A DNA stretch of 58,680 nt from a virus: IMG/VR virus record IMGVR_UViG_3300034683_000215, positions 1 to 58,680 of that record; one strand, written 5' to 3'. The notes under the pieces are model-generated. The model saw nothing but the letters and a program-made list of their open reading frames with translations. It did no database searches and was not told where the DNA came from. Numbering within the stretch: the stretch's first letter is position 1; every line of letters begins with the position of its first letter. Position numbers and translations under genes: made by a program. This document shows, piece after piece, positions 39,616-46,910 of this stretch.

Positions 39616-39844
39616 CTATTGTATCGTAAAACGTTTTTAAAAACAGTTCTTTGTTTCTCGTGGCAACATAAACTCTAGTGGCATTCTCGAGGGCTACATC
39701 AGCCCAACCTCTCGGGGCTTTTTCAAGTCCAACATTGTAATGCTTCTCTACAGCCTTTAGGTAAGGGATGAGGTCATCGATAGTTGACGCTTCGATTATA
39801 TGCCCTTCGATTAGTGCCTCAACACACTTTACTATTGCTTTCAT
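39590..39844 (-). CDS. Hypothetical helical protein (84 aa)
   Basis: 84 residues, helical (KCVEALIEGHIIEASTIDDLIPYLKAVEKHY). Overlaps its neighbours by 26 and 4 bases. Not recognised. Confidence 0.55.
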   Translation of the reverse strand: MKAIVKCVEALIEGHIIEASTIDDLIPYLKAVEKHYNVGLEKAPRGWADVALENATRVYVATRNKELFLKTFYDTIDAYSQISK

Positions 39845-40251
39845 TCCTTAGCGAATAAAAAGTTTGCCTTCCTGCCATTAGACCTAAACAGTATAGACCC
39901 CCTGCCCGGATAAGACAATTGCGATTTGTTAACTCTTACGCTATACGGAACGAAAGGCATCAGCACATCGTAAAAAGCATCATCATCAAAAACTATCTGT
40001 ACAGCGATTATTATATTATTCTCATCGGCTCCGATTCTAATTTCCTCGTTATTGTATTCCCTTTTATAAATTCTCTCCGTACCGAAGCCCACTTTAAACG
40101 GAATAATTGTGTCTGGCTTAGCCCAGAAAATACTATCAGCTGTTTCCGCTGGTTTCCCGAATAGCCCAAAATATTTCGCTGCAATCATATTAGTTTGACT
40201 GTAAGCAGCTAGGCTAAACATCATTGTAATCAGTAATAACATTCTTTTCAT
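39841..40251 (-). CDS. Secreted or periplasmic protein (136 aa)
   Basis: Signal peptide MKRMLLLITMMFSLAAYSQT with a likely cleavage after AYS, then a soluble beta-rich domain of about 116 residues. Lies between replication genes but is exported, so it may alter the periplasm or block superinfection; unknown family. Overlaps the next gene by 4 bases. Confidence 0.6.
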   Translation of the reverse strand: MKRMLLLITMMFSLAAYSQTNMIAAKYFGLFGKPAETADSIFWAKPDTIIPFKVGFGTERIYKREYNNEEIRIGADENNIIIAVQIVFDDDAFYDVLMPFVPYSVRVNKSQLSYPGRGSILFRSNGRKANFLFAKE

Positions 40252-40528
40252 GGCGCTCTTTAAATTTAGTTCTTAATTTATTTTTATAAAAATTAACTAA
40301 CTTACCGATTTCGTTTATTACAAACTTAATCTCTCTTTTGTTTTGTACGTTACGTTCGACTCCATGGTTGCCTACAATCTTAATGTTTTTATAAAAACCA
40401 ACTCGAACATAAAGTTTTTCGTTTTCGTTTTCCACATCTACGATTACTCCGTCGTATGGAACAAAGTTCAAATAGACTTCGAGCAACCGTTTCAGGTATA
40501 ACAATTTAATTTCTTGGCTCCTTTTCAT
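40214..40528 (-). CDS. Hypothetical basic protein (104 aa)
   Basis: 104 residues, Lys/Arg/Asn-rich, with beta strands in the middle (NEKLYVRVGFYKNIKIVGNHG). Overlaps both neighbours (signal-peptide gene and Cpn10-like gene). Not recognised. Confidence 0.55.
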   Translation of the reverse strand: MKRSQEIKLLYLKRLLEVYLNFVPYDGVIVDVENENEKLYVRVGFYKNIKIVGNHGVERNVQNKREIKFVINEIGKLVNFYKNKLRTKFKERHEKNVITDYNDV

Positions 40529-41150
40529 AAACTCCTTCTATGTTAAAGATAGAAACAAACCTGTACTTGTTGCCGTCTAAAAACAAATGCAAATCATTCT
40601 CGAGGAATATTATAGGCTGTCTCGTAATAATCCTATCTCCCACTTTAACAGGTGCAGCTTTCTTATGCTTATGCTCAACCACCTGTCCTACATATTTAAC
40701 AATTGCTTCTTTTGCGTCAACATATTCCTCCTCATAACCAAGGGCAGACTTTTTCTTAATTACAGGTTCGCACAATACTTTCCCATTCAGCGGATAAATT
40801 TCATCCCCACGTTTTCGGACTATCAACGACGCATAGTCGAGGAGGTAATAGTAACATTTTCCGATTTCAAATAGCGTAGCAGTCATTCCTGAGTGGAAGT
40901 CAAACCACACCAAATCACCTACCTCGACTTCAATATGCGCCGTAATGTTTTCCGACAGACTTAAACCAGAGGATTTTAAAACTACCTCGCCATATCTTAT
41001 AGCATGATCGACAGGCTGATACCTTCTTTTTTCGGTATGTACGCTTTCAATATCGCCAAGCATAAGATTTCCAACTTTAAGGTATTCATCTGGGAATACC
41101 CTAATCAACACCTTCCCATTTAAAATCCTCTGGGGAAGTTTTTCTAACAT
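40506..41150 (-). CDS. Tandem GroES/Cpn10-like protein (214 aa)
   Basis: The start MLEKLPQ at 41150, five bases after the SSB stop, is preferred over an ATG further upstream. Two copies of a Cpn10-like pattern are visible: NGKVLIRVF...EVGDLVWFD then LNGKVLCEPV...VKVGDRIITR with a final KYRFVSIFNIEGV. GroES caps GroEL; T4 gp31 is a single-domain phage version. A fused pair with an extra loop is unusual. Whether it works with host GroEL is inferred. Confidence 0.6.
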   Translation of the reverse strand: MLEKLPQRILNGKVLIRVFPDEYLKVGNLMLGDIESVHTEKRRYQPVDHAIRYGEVVLKSSGLSLSENITAHIEVEVGDLVWFDFHSGMTATLFEIGKCYYYLLDYASLIVRKRGDEIYPLNGKVLCEPVIKKKSALGYEEEYVDAKEAIVKYVGQVVEHKHKKAAPVKVGDRIITRQPIIFLENDLHLFLDGNKYRFVSIFNIEGVYEKEPRN

Positions 41151-41154
41151 TATG

Positions 41155-41457
41155 CTAGAACGGTAATCCGTCATCATCTTTCTTTTGGCTTGATGCTTTT
41201 TCTACTATGGTTAAATTTTCAACAACCAATGAAGTATAATATTTTTCTTTATACTCCCTACAGTTGATTTTAAAATCAACCGTTAAAACATCGCCTATTT
41301 GGGCTTCGGAAAGCAATTCTGCGTGCTGGTTCCATGCGTCAAAACAGAATAGCCTATCTTTAACGCTGATGACAAACTGGGCTACTTTCCATTGTCCGTT
41401 CTTTCCCTCGCCTGAACGAGTTTCAAGTTTTTTTGCTAGTTTTCCTTTTACTTCCAT
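41155..41457 (-). CDS. SSB-like protein (DUF3127 type)
   Basis: 100 residues. The OB-fold-like body (MEVKGKLAKK..., FCFDAWN, VDFKINCREYKEKYY) is of the DUF3127 kind, and the C-terminus is the classic SSB tip DDDGLPF. Probably the single-strand-binding partner of the RecT and replication proteins. Overlaps the upstream gene by 10 bases and is followed by the Cpn10-like gene. Confidence 0.75.
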   Translation of the reverse strand: MEVKGKLAKKLETRSGEGKNGQWKVAQFVISVKDRLFCFDAWNQHAELLSEAQIGDVLTVDFKINCREYKEKYYTSLVVENLTIVEKASSQKKDDDGLPF

Positions 41458-41675
41458 ATTAACACTTTTTTAAACATTTCGGTTATTTGAAATTCATCAC
41501 TCTCTATTATTTCAACAGGATACTCATAAACTTCCCGAGGTCCTGCCACGAATATACTCTTGACTTTATACGTATAAAACTGTTCCTTTGTAGGGTCTAT
41601 TTGCACAATATCAAATATTGTCATTACTGGCGTTTTGCCAGACGGCATTTTACTGTAAGTCGCTATCGGCTTCAT
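41448..41675 (-). CDS. Hypothetical protein (75 aa)
   Basis: 75 residues with a beta-rich middle (MTIFDIVQIDPTKEQFYTYKVKS). Overlaps the genes on both sides of the SSB operon. Unknown. Confidence 0.5.
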   Translation of the reverse strand: MKPIATYSKMPSGKTPVMTIFDIVQIDPTKEQFYTYKVKSIFVAGPREVYEYPVEIIESDEFQITEMFKKVLIWK

Positions 41676-41847
41676 CCGTAAACGTTTTTACAAATACATC
41701 AATAAATTCTTTTTCTTCATCCGAAAGGTCGAGGCTTTTAACAAAACCAGGCTTTGAAAAATGACTTGAAATTTTCAAAAGAATGCCAACTAGCATTTGC
41801 AATTCTTCAGCCTCAAAATCTATTCGATACCTGTAATTAACAATCAT
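41650..41847 (-). CDS. Hypothetical acidic protein (65 aa)
   Basis: 65 residues, acidic and helical, overlapping its neighbours by 4 and 26 bases. The start is YRYRIDFEAEELQMLVGILLK-like and the C-terminus DEEKEFIDVFVK. Unknown. Confidence 0.5.
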   Translation of the reverse strand: MIVNYRYRIDFEAEELQMLVGILLKISSHFSKPGFVKSLDLSDEEKEFIDVFVKTFTDEADSDLQ

Positions 41848-42194
41848 AAATTCAAATACTTTTTAATTTGTAATATTTTTTCACTGTCAGGAACGCGGCT
41901 TTCGATTATTCTAACTATCTTGATAAACGCCTTATCATCAAGCACTCTCTCAAATAGATAATAATAGTTTAGTGTTTTCATTAACGACTTCTTTTCCATC
42001 GATAATTCAGACACTTTCTGCTCTAATTTCTTTGCTTTTACTTGAGCGTTCTCCTGGACTGCACGGATAAGACCATACTTAGTGGCAACAAATCTTTCTC
42101 CATCTGGAGAAACATACGCTCCATCTCGTGGTTTTAAATCGTTATACCACGCTATATAAGCGATTGCTTTCGCTAAAAGTTCTTTGCTTTTCAT
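41844..42194 (-). CDS. Hypothetical coiled-coil protein (116 aa)
   Basis: 116 residues with a heptad-like helix in the middle (ENAQVKAKKLEQKVSELSME). Overlaps the NYN gene and the 65-aa gene by 4 bases each. Possibly a structural or scaffolding factor of the replication operon. Confidence 0.5.
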   Translation of the reverse strand: MKSKELLAKAIAYIAWYNDLKPRDGAYVSPDGERFVATKYGLIRAVQENAQVKAKKLEQKVSELSMEKKSLMKTLNYYYLFERVLDDKAFIKIVRIIESRVPDSEKILQIKKYLNL

Positions 42195-42778
42195 CTGAAA
42201 AGAATGCTATCTAGAGTTGCCTCATCATTATCTAATATATCGCCAAGTTCAATTGTACATGAAGCGTCTCGCTTCAATATCGCCGACGTATAAATTCCCC
42301 ACCTATCTATTGCTACAACATAAGTAATTACACCTAAGTTGTTTAAATGTTTTACCAGTGGGCCATAGTCAGTGTCAGACACAAAAAGTACAGCTACTTG
42401 GAACTCGTTGTTCATCGCTCCCCGAATTGCATCGCAGGCTAAATCAACGTCCACCCCTCTTTCCATCATATCATCATCTTTTGGATACATAGGGGTTATA
42501 GATAAATCATACCCTAGAGACCACACAACTTCCATTGACAGACGATCATACTTTATTGCATCTTCCTCCAAAGATCGAGTAGGCTTCGCCCCTACAAAGA
42601 ATTTTGCTCCGCAAAAGATTGTTTCTTCTGATGAGCCAATCCTTTCGTTTTTAATCACTTCGTCTGAAATGAATGAGACTAATTTACCAAGATTCAACCC
42701 ATGGCCAGTTTTCTTTTTTACAGCGTCAAATAAGGCCATATATACTCTGTGTTGTACGAACAATTTTATCTTTTTCAT
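42191..42778 (-). CDS. NYN/PIN-like domain protein (195 aa)
   Basis: ERGVDVDLACDAIRGA and VAVLFVSDTDYGPLVKHL are the two acidic strands of an NYN (LabA/PIN-like) ribonuclease fold. The first acidic strand usually seen at the N-terminus (hhhDxxN) reads KLFVQHRVYMALFDA here, without the Asp. Catalysis may therefore be altered. It is the gene next to the clamp. Confidence 0.6.
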   Translation of the reverse strand: MKKIKLFVQHRVYMALFDAVKKKTGHGLNLGKLVSFISDEVIKNERIGSSEETIFCGAKFFVGAKPTRSLEEDAIKYDRLSMEVVWSLGYDLSITPMYPKDDDMMERGVDVDLACDAIRGAMNNEFQVAVLFVSDTDYGPLVKHLNNLGVITYVVAIDRWGIYTSAILKRDASCTIELGDILDNDEATLDSILFR

Positions 42779-42780
42779 TT

Positions 42781-43791
42781 TTATTCAACCATTAAAGGCA
42801 TTAAGTAAGTTTTTTTATTCCCATTCTGAAACAAAACAATCTTGTTTGAACCCCAAAAAGACATTGTAATATCATCTGCATATTCAAATACAGAAAGGAT
42901 TTCAAGCAAGTATCTTCCCGATAACCCAACATTAACATCTGCTTTAATCCCAGTGTCAATCAGACACGATACATTAAAATCGAGATCAACAGCGGATATT
43001 TTTAAGGTATCATCTGAAAAGAATTTAATGGTATGCGTGTTAGCGTTAGCGTAAACTAAAGCCTGATTAATAACAGACTTCAAATTACCAACGTTAAACT
43101 GTGCTATGGATAATGGAGATTCCTTAGGAAGCATCGCTGCAAAATTAGGATAATTACCTTCCACAAGCCTAGATTGCACTTTGACATGGTCATTGTCAAA
43201 TGTTATTGATTGATTCCCAATAGTAACCCTACCTGGGCTACTTGGGGCCAATCTAGGTAAGGAAGGGTTAATTATTACTGAAAAATTTCCGACTGGTTCA
43301 TTAATTTTCGTATGGAACAACCTATGAGCATCTGATGAATAAATACTGATACCGTCCCCACCTTCAATATAAATACCAGATAGATAAGGTCTCAACTCAT
43401 CTTTTGAAACAAAGGTAGATGCCGATTTAATGGCGTTAATAAAATCCTCATCAACATCAAACGATATTACCTCATCATCGATTAATGGGATAGGATAATC
43501 CTCGGCAGGCAGATGCGGAAGAGTAAATTTCCCAGTCTTGGTTTTGATGATTACATTCTTGTCATCTGTAATGATTTCATAATCAGAATCTCCCAACACG
43601 GAGATTGTTTTATTAAACCTGCCGTACTCGACGCATACAGGATTAAATGCAAATGGAGCTTTAACCGTTATATGCGTCTCGAGGTCTGTTCCCTCGATTT
43701 TTTCTGCGCCTATAACCACATACTCAAGTATAGGTATAGGGGACTTTTTAATTAGCCCAGAAAAGGGCTTTAATAGGTCTTTAATGTTCAT
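42781..43791 (-). CDS. dnaN: DNA polymerase III beta-clamp-like protein
   Basis: 336 residues in the length range of bacterial clamps. The three-domain beta-clamp pattern can be followed, including the strand LPHLPAEDYP, SSDAHRLFH (about 174-182) and the closing GRYLLEILSVFEYA ... KKTYLMPLMVE, close to the end of DnaN proteins. It probably tethers polymerase to DNA. The phage has no recognisable polymerase, so host Pol III or a host translesion polymerase is the likely client. It has its own promoter at 43820. Confidence 0.8.
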   Translation of the reverse strand: MNIKDLLKPFSGLIKKSPIPILEYVVIGAEKIEGTDLETHITVKAPFAFNPVCVEYGRFNKTISVLGDSDYEIITDDKNVIIKTKTGKFTLPHLPAEDYPIPLIDDEVISFDVDEDFINAIKSASTFVSKDELRPYLSGIYIEGGDGISIYSSDAHRLFHTKINEPVGNFSVIINPSLPRLAPSSPGRVTIGNQSITFDNDHVKVQSRLVEGNYPNFAAMLPKESPLSIAQFNVGNLKSVINQALVYANANTHTIKFFSDDTLKISAVDLDFNVSCLIDTGIKADVNVGLSGRYLLEILSVFEYADDITMSFWGSNKIVLFQNGNKKTYLMPLMVE

Positions 43792-43819
43792 AGATTTTAT
43801 TTTTTTTAAAATAACATTG

Positions 43820-43827
43820 CAAAGATA
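43820..43827 (-). promoter_or_regulatory. -7 element TATCTTTG (minus strand)
   Basis: With TTTG 20 bases upstream (minus strand). Drives the clamp and the replication operon to 35644 or beyond. Confidence 0.75.
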
Positions 43828-43868
43828 CGAATAATTTTTAACAATTCCAAATTTTTTAACAGAAAAGA

Positions 43869-44282
43869 TTAAGAAATATTTATCTCCACTATATTCCTTT
43901 TATATTTATTTACCTTATTTTTATACTTAATTGTGGCAGTTTTTTTATGCCCTTTTGGGCCGCCATTCCATATCCTTACATCGTTGCCATAAATATCCAA
44001 ATAACGCTTAAAAACCGTTATAGCTTTTAATGGATTATACATTTCTTCAAGTTTATAATTAGTGCCATAATAATAGTTTATATCATCTATAACGCACTGC
44101 CTAACTTGAAGAAGTCCAACGGCGTTTTCCGCAGGGTTGTATGCTTTCATGTCCCCCGCTGATTCTACCATTACGACTCCCCACAATATGGATAAAAATT
44201 CATCATGGTTTATCTCATATGAAAATCCAGGAGCGTAACATTTAATAGGAATGAACAATGCAAAAAAGAGTAACTTTCTCAT
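43869..44282 (-). CDS. Lytic transglycosylase-like protein (137 aa)
   Basis: A signal-peptide-like N-terminus (MRKLLFFALFIPIKCYA), then VVMVESAGDMKAYNPAENAVGLLQV, the catalytic glutamate (Glu40) and the AVGLLQ motif of lysozyme-like transglycosylases. It makes local cuts in peptidoglycan. Its place in the early block rather than with the holin suggests a role in host surface remodelling or infection rather than final lysis. Promoter at 44334. Confidence 0.7.
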   Translation of the reverse strand: MRKLLFFALFIPIKCYAPGFSYEINHDEFLSILWGVVMVESAGDMKAYNPAENAVGLLQVRQCVIDDINYYYGTNYKLEEMYNPLKAITVFKRYLDIYGNDVRIWNGGPKGHKKTATIKYKNKVNKYKRNIVEINIS

Positions 44283-44333
44283 AATTAATTTTTTTTGTTA
44301 TCGGCAAAAATAGCATTTTAAATTTTAACGGCA

Positions 44334-44341
44334 CAAATGTA
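44334..44341 (-). promoter_or_regulatory. -7 element TACATTTG (minus strand)
   Basis: TACATTTG, with TTGG about 20 bases upstream on the minus strand, before the transglycosylase gene. Confidence 0.6.
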
Positions 44342-44444
44342 CGAAAAAATTTTGAGAAATCCAATTTTTTTTAAGCAAAAAAATACCATGCCTCTAATTT
44401 TGCATTTTAAGGTATCAAATTTCAACGTTCTTCGTTCGGGAGTA

Positions 44445-44452
44445 CAAATATA
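44445..44452 (-). promoter_or_regulatory. Possible -7 element TATATTTG (minus strand)
   Basis: TATATTTGTACTCCC on the minus strand, about 165 bases upstream of the transglycosylase gene. No gene lies between it and that gene, so it may be a second start for the same transcript or drive a short RNA. Confidence 0.4.
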
Positions 44453-44552
44453 CCACTTAGGGGTAGAACGCTTAAATATGAGCCTAAAAATGCCCTTAAA
44501 TGGCTTTCTATTAATCGAGATTAAATCGAGTTGAGTTATGATTAACTTTTTT

Positions 44553-44574
44553 GGGGGGGGACTATAGGGGGGGG
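44553..44574 (+). repeat. Paired G8 tracts
   Basis: Two runs of eight G separated by ACTATA, marking the start of the AT-rich desert. A possible intramolecular or G-rich structural element, or a polymerase-slippage hotspot. Confidence 0.7.
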
Positions 44575-44576
44575 TA

Positions 44577-44588
44577 TAGTAAGTAATA
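44577..44588 (+). repeat. Iteron-like TAGTAAGTAATA, copy 1
   Basis: Direct repeat with copies at 44702-44713 and (with C at position 3) 44779-44790. Confidence 0.6.
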
Positions 44589-44676
44589 TTAGTTATTCTA
44601 TATCGATTCTTATAGTATATCTAGTATGTATTAAACATCTTTTAGCATTCCTTACATTCTGTTAGTTTACTTATAT

Positions 44677-44689
44677 TGGTTTATCTATA
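44677..44689 (+). repeat. Repeat TGGTTTATCTATA, copy 1
   Basis: Identical to 44792-44804. Confidence 0.6.
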
Positions 44690-44701
44690 ATACTATTCTT
44701 T

Positions 44702-44713
44702 TAGTAAGTAATA
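44702..44713 (+). repeat. Iteron-like TAGTAAGTAATA, copy 2
   Basis: Identical to the copy at 44577-44588; followed by ATGGTTATAAATATAG. Confidence 0.6.
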
Positions 44714-44791
44714 ATGGTTATAAATATAGTTTAAGCCGCTTGTGTTATTTAGTATATTATAGTAAATACTATTGGTTATACTAAGTAATAG

Positions 44792-44804
44792 TGGTTTATC
44801 TATA
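44792..44804 (+). repeat. Repeat TGGTTTATCTATA, copy 2
   Basis: Second copy of the 13-bp repeat, preceded by the variant iteron TACTAAGTAATAG. Confidence 0.6.
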
Positions 44805-44973
44805 TACTAACATATATGTTTTATACATAAACATTCTTTGTATATATTATATATAAGCATTGTTCTATATTATATATTATATATTATATATATATATTAT
44901 ATATTATTATATATAGTATATTATATATAAGTAAGTAAAGTAATTAGTATATAAGGGGGGTATGGGGGGGAAA

Positions 44974-45873
44974 TTATCTGAGCAAGTTTTTCTTTGTGAG
45001 CTTTTTGATGTTGTTGTGTCGTCCTCTAGAAACATGTCCGCAATCTTTGCATCTGTAAGAGCTGTAAACGCCAGCAGGTGTAAAATATTCGCCAATTTCT
45101 TTTACATTGTAAGAACCACATCTGGGGCATGCTGAATCTATTGCTTCTGTTAAAATAGCCATATTTGGGTGGGTTTTTATCCAAGGTCTTATTTCCACGT
45201 ATGCTTCTTCAAGAAGTCTAACATCGTTATCGCAATATTCTGCCATATAGGTTAGAGCTTCTTCATCTCCTTTGATACATTTCTCCCAAAGTTCAATGTC
45301 GGTTTGTATTTTTTCTTTATTGAACATTAGTTGAGAAACATAGTTTAGACTTGAACGAGTAAAAGCGAATCGGCTTTTGACGGTTTTATATAAATCAATT
45401 GAAGCAAAATTTTTAGGCGGTGGCATTTTATGTAGTAGAAATCTGGTGTTCAATCTTTTAATATCAAATTTATCTCCGTTATAAGTTACAATGGCATCAG
45501 CCTGGTTTATTAAATTATAAATTTCTTCTGCTATTCTTTTGTCATCTTCATTAATAGCCTCATCAGGTGTTTGCACGGCTGAAAAAATTTCTGGCTCAAA
45601 AAGCCATTTAGCAGACCAACATATCATATGCCATTCCCGTAAAATTTTATCCGTGCTAAATACAGGCTGAAAAATATTAAAAGCCATACAAACCATAGGG
45701 GATATTTCAATATCAAGCAAAAGAATCTTAGGAATCCTGAATTTAATTTCTTTTGCGAAATTTATATATCTAACCAACGATGCTGGTCGTAGATTGTAAT
45801 GTACTAGAGTTGCATTAAAACCGTGTATCTCGAGATATTCCATGATCTCGATTAGTTTACTATCGCTAATCAT
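44974..45873 (-). CDS. DEDD-family 3'-5' exonuclease with zinc ribbon (299 aa)
   Basis: A small helical N-terminal part, then LLLDIEIS (Asp54, Glu56), TYNGDKFDIKRL (Asp at about 134) and EYCDNDVRLLEEAY (final Asp near 222), the DEDDy exonuclease set of RNase H-like folds. The C-terminus has CPRCGSYNV ... YRCKDCGH, a zinc ribbon. Likely a DNA/RNA trimming enzyme of the replication block; ends at the AT-rich desert. Confidence 0.78.
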   Translation of the reverse strand: MISDSKLIEIMEYLEIHGFNATLVHYNLRPASLVRYINFAKEIKFRIPKILLLDIEISPMVCMAFNIFQPVFSTDKILREWHMICWSAKWLFEPEIFSAVQTPDEAINEDDKRIAEEIYNLINQADAIVTYNGDKFDIKRLNTRFLLHKMPPPKNFASIDLYKTVKSRFAFTRSSLNYVSQLMFNKEKIQTDIELWEKCIKGDEEALTYMAEYCDNDVRLLEEAYVEIRPWIKTHPNMAILTEAIDSACPRCGSYNVKEIGEYFTPAGVYSSYRCKDCGHVSRGRHNNIKKLTKKNLLR

Positions 45874-45879
45874 GGTTAT

Positions 45880-46149
45880 TTATTTTTCGTCAAGGAGTAA
45901 TTCTTTTTGCACAAGTTCTTCTAGCTTACTCCCCGAATATCCCATACGTGAATATTTTTCTATCAATAACTCTAATTCAGACTCACGTCTATGTAATTGT
46001 CTTTGGCTGAAGCCTTTTAATTTCTTGTTGACGTGTTCTCTTTTATTCCAGCCACGAATCCAAGCCTGTTGTAATTCATCTCTTAGAATCTTAACAGCGG
46101 TTTTATCATCCAATGTCCGAATGAGTTCAACCAATTCTTGTGTTGTCAT
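45880..46149 (-). CDS. Hypothetical helical protein (89 aa)
   Basis: 89 residues, charged, with a heptad-like Leu/Arg/Lys/Glu helix (RQLHRRESELELLIEKYSRM). First gene of the leftward transcript; its promoter at 46174 faces the rightward one. Possibly a regulator or DNA-binding protein. Not recognised. Confidence 0.55.
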   Translation of the reverse strand: MTTQELVELIRTLDDKTAVKILRDELQQAWIRGWNKREHVNKKLKGFSQRQLHRRESELELLIEKYSRMGYSGSKLEELVQKELLLDEK

Positions 46150-46173
46150 AACATGTTAATATTTTATTACACA

Positions 46174-46181
46174 CAAATATA
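46174..46181 (-). promoter_or_regulatory. Divergent -7 element TATATTTG, leftward
   Basis: Minus-strand TATATTTGTG, 25 bases upstream of the 89-aa gene start; paired with the rightward element at 46225. Confidence 0.7.
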
Positions 46182-46224
46182 ATAAATTTATTATCAATAA
46201 CATAATAAATAATAAAAAAATTAT

Positions 46225-46232
46225 TATATTTG
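46225..46232 (+). promoter_or_regulatory. Divergent -7 element TATATTTG, rightward
   Basis: TATATTTGAAC ends 18 bases before the ATG at 46251, so the transcript leader would be very short. The TTG inside the element is in frame with the gene but is unlikely to be its start. Confidence 0.75.
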
Positions 46233-46250
46233 AACAAAATTTTATTGACA

Positions 46251-46910
46251 ATGGCTAAGAAAAAACAAACTAATAATTTACCCTATGAGGTAGGGATGAT
46301 GTATGATCCGAATAAAACTTTATCGGACTTAATTTTGTATGATGAATTTAGGGTTGATTTTGGAATAGATAAAGAGAAATTTTTAAAATTTGTTGTTTTG
46401 GTTTATGATATAAATTCTCCCATGCGAAATATGTATGTTGATTTGTGGGAGCGCAAGAGAGCAACAGCGATAATGGTAGGTTTCAAAGTTGATGAGAGCG
46501 GTAAATTTGAAGGGGATGTTGAAGCTATGCTTGTTGGTGAAAATATGGAATGTAATAAGGCCATTTCTAAATATGTTGTTGTGCAGGGTATCCCTGAATA
46601 CACGGCTCTTGTAGCATTGCAAACCTCATTGCATTGCGAAATGTTAAAAGTTCAAAAAGGCATAGCAAATCAAAATGTAACTAAAAATATTATTTTGCTG
46701 CAAAACAACATAAAATCTAATACAGAGTATTTATTCGGTGGGGAAGAGCCCTTGAATTTAAGACAGGCTCTTTATGGAATAATTGAGAAAGATAGATTTC
46801 CTTTACCTGATGAGGTTGTAAGGCGAATTGCTGAGGGTGATAAGCTAGATGATTATAACCCTTATGGGGACTATAGCGTAGATGAATTAAAATTTATTGG
46901 CGATGAGTAA
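46251..46910 (+). CDS. Putative small terminase-like protein
   Basis: The ATG at 46251 (MAKKKQTNNLPYEVGMMYD) is chosen over an in-frame TTG that belongs to the promoter. About 219 residues, helical, with NSPMRNMYVDLWERKRATAIMVGF resembling the small protein that precedes TerL in several Bacteroidota podoviruses. A DNA-binding small terminase is inferred. Its end overlaps terL. Confidence 0.5.
   Translation: MAKKKQTNNLPYEVGMMYDPNKTLSDLILYDEFRVDFGIDKEKFLKFVVLVYDINSPMRNMYVDLWERKRATAIMVGFKVDESGKFEGDVEAMLVGENMECNKAISKYVVVQGIPEYTALVALQTSLHCEMLKVQKGIANQNVTKNIILLQNNIKSNTEYLFGGEEPLNLRQALYGIIEKDRFPLPDEVVRRIAEGDKLDDYNPYGDYSVDELKFIGDE

Larger units (their letters stand above)
44283..44973. other. AT-rich gene desert with iteron-like repeats and G-tracts
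   Basis: About 690 bases with no convincing gene. G8 runs at 44553-44560 and 44567-44574 are followed by very AT-rich DNA ending in G6/G7 runs at 44955-44970. Inside are three copies of TA(G/C)TAAGTAATA (44577, 44702, 44779), two of TGGTTTATCTATA (44677 and 44792) and a long TATATA tract near 44870-44930. Iterons, AT-richness and G-tract boundaries are features of replication origins; function is inferred. Confidence 0.55.

Noticed and set aside
44337-44534. A plus-strand frame of 65 codons in the AT-rich desert
   Set aside because: No promoter or ribosome site, and it opposes the TACATTTG promoter for the transglycosylase gene; probably chance.
46230-46250. TTG start for the putative small terminase
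   Set aside because: The TTG is the last part of the TATATTTG promoter; the ATG at 46251 is the sensible start.
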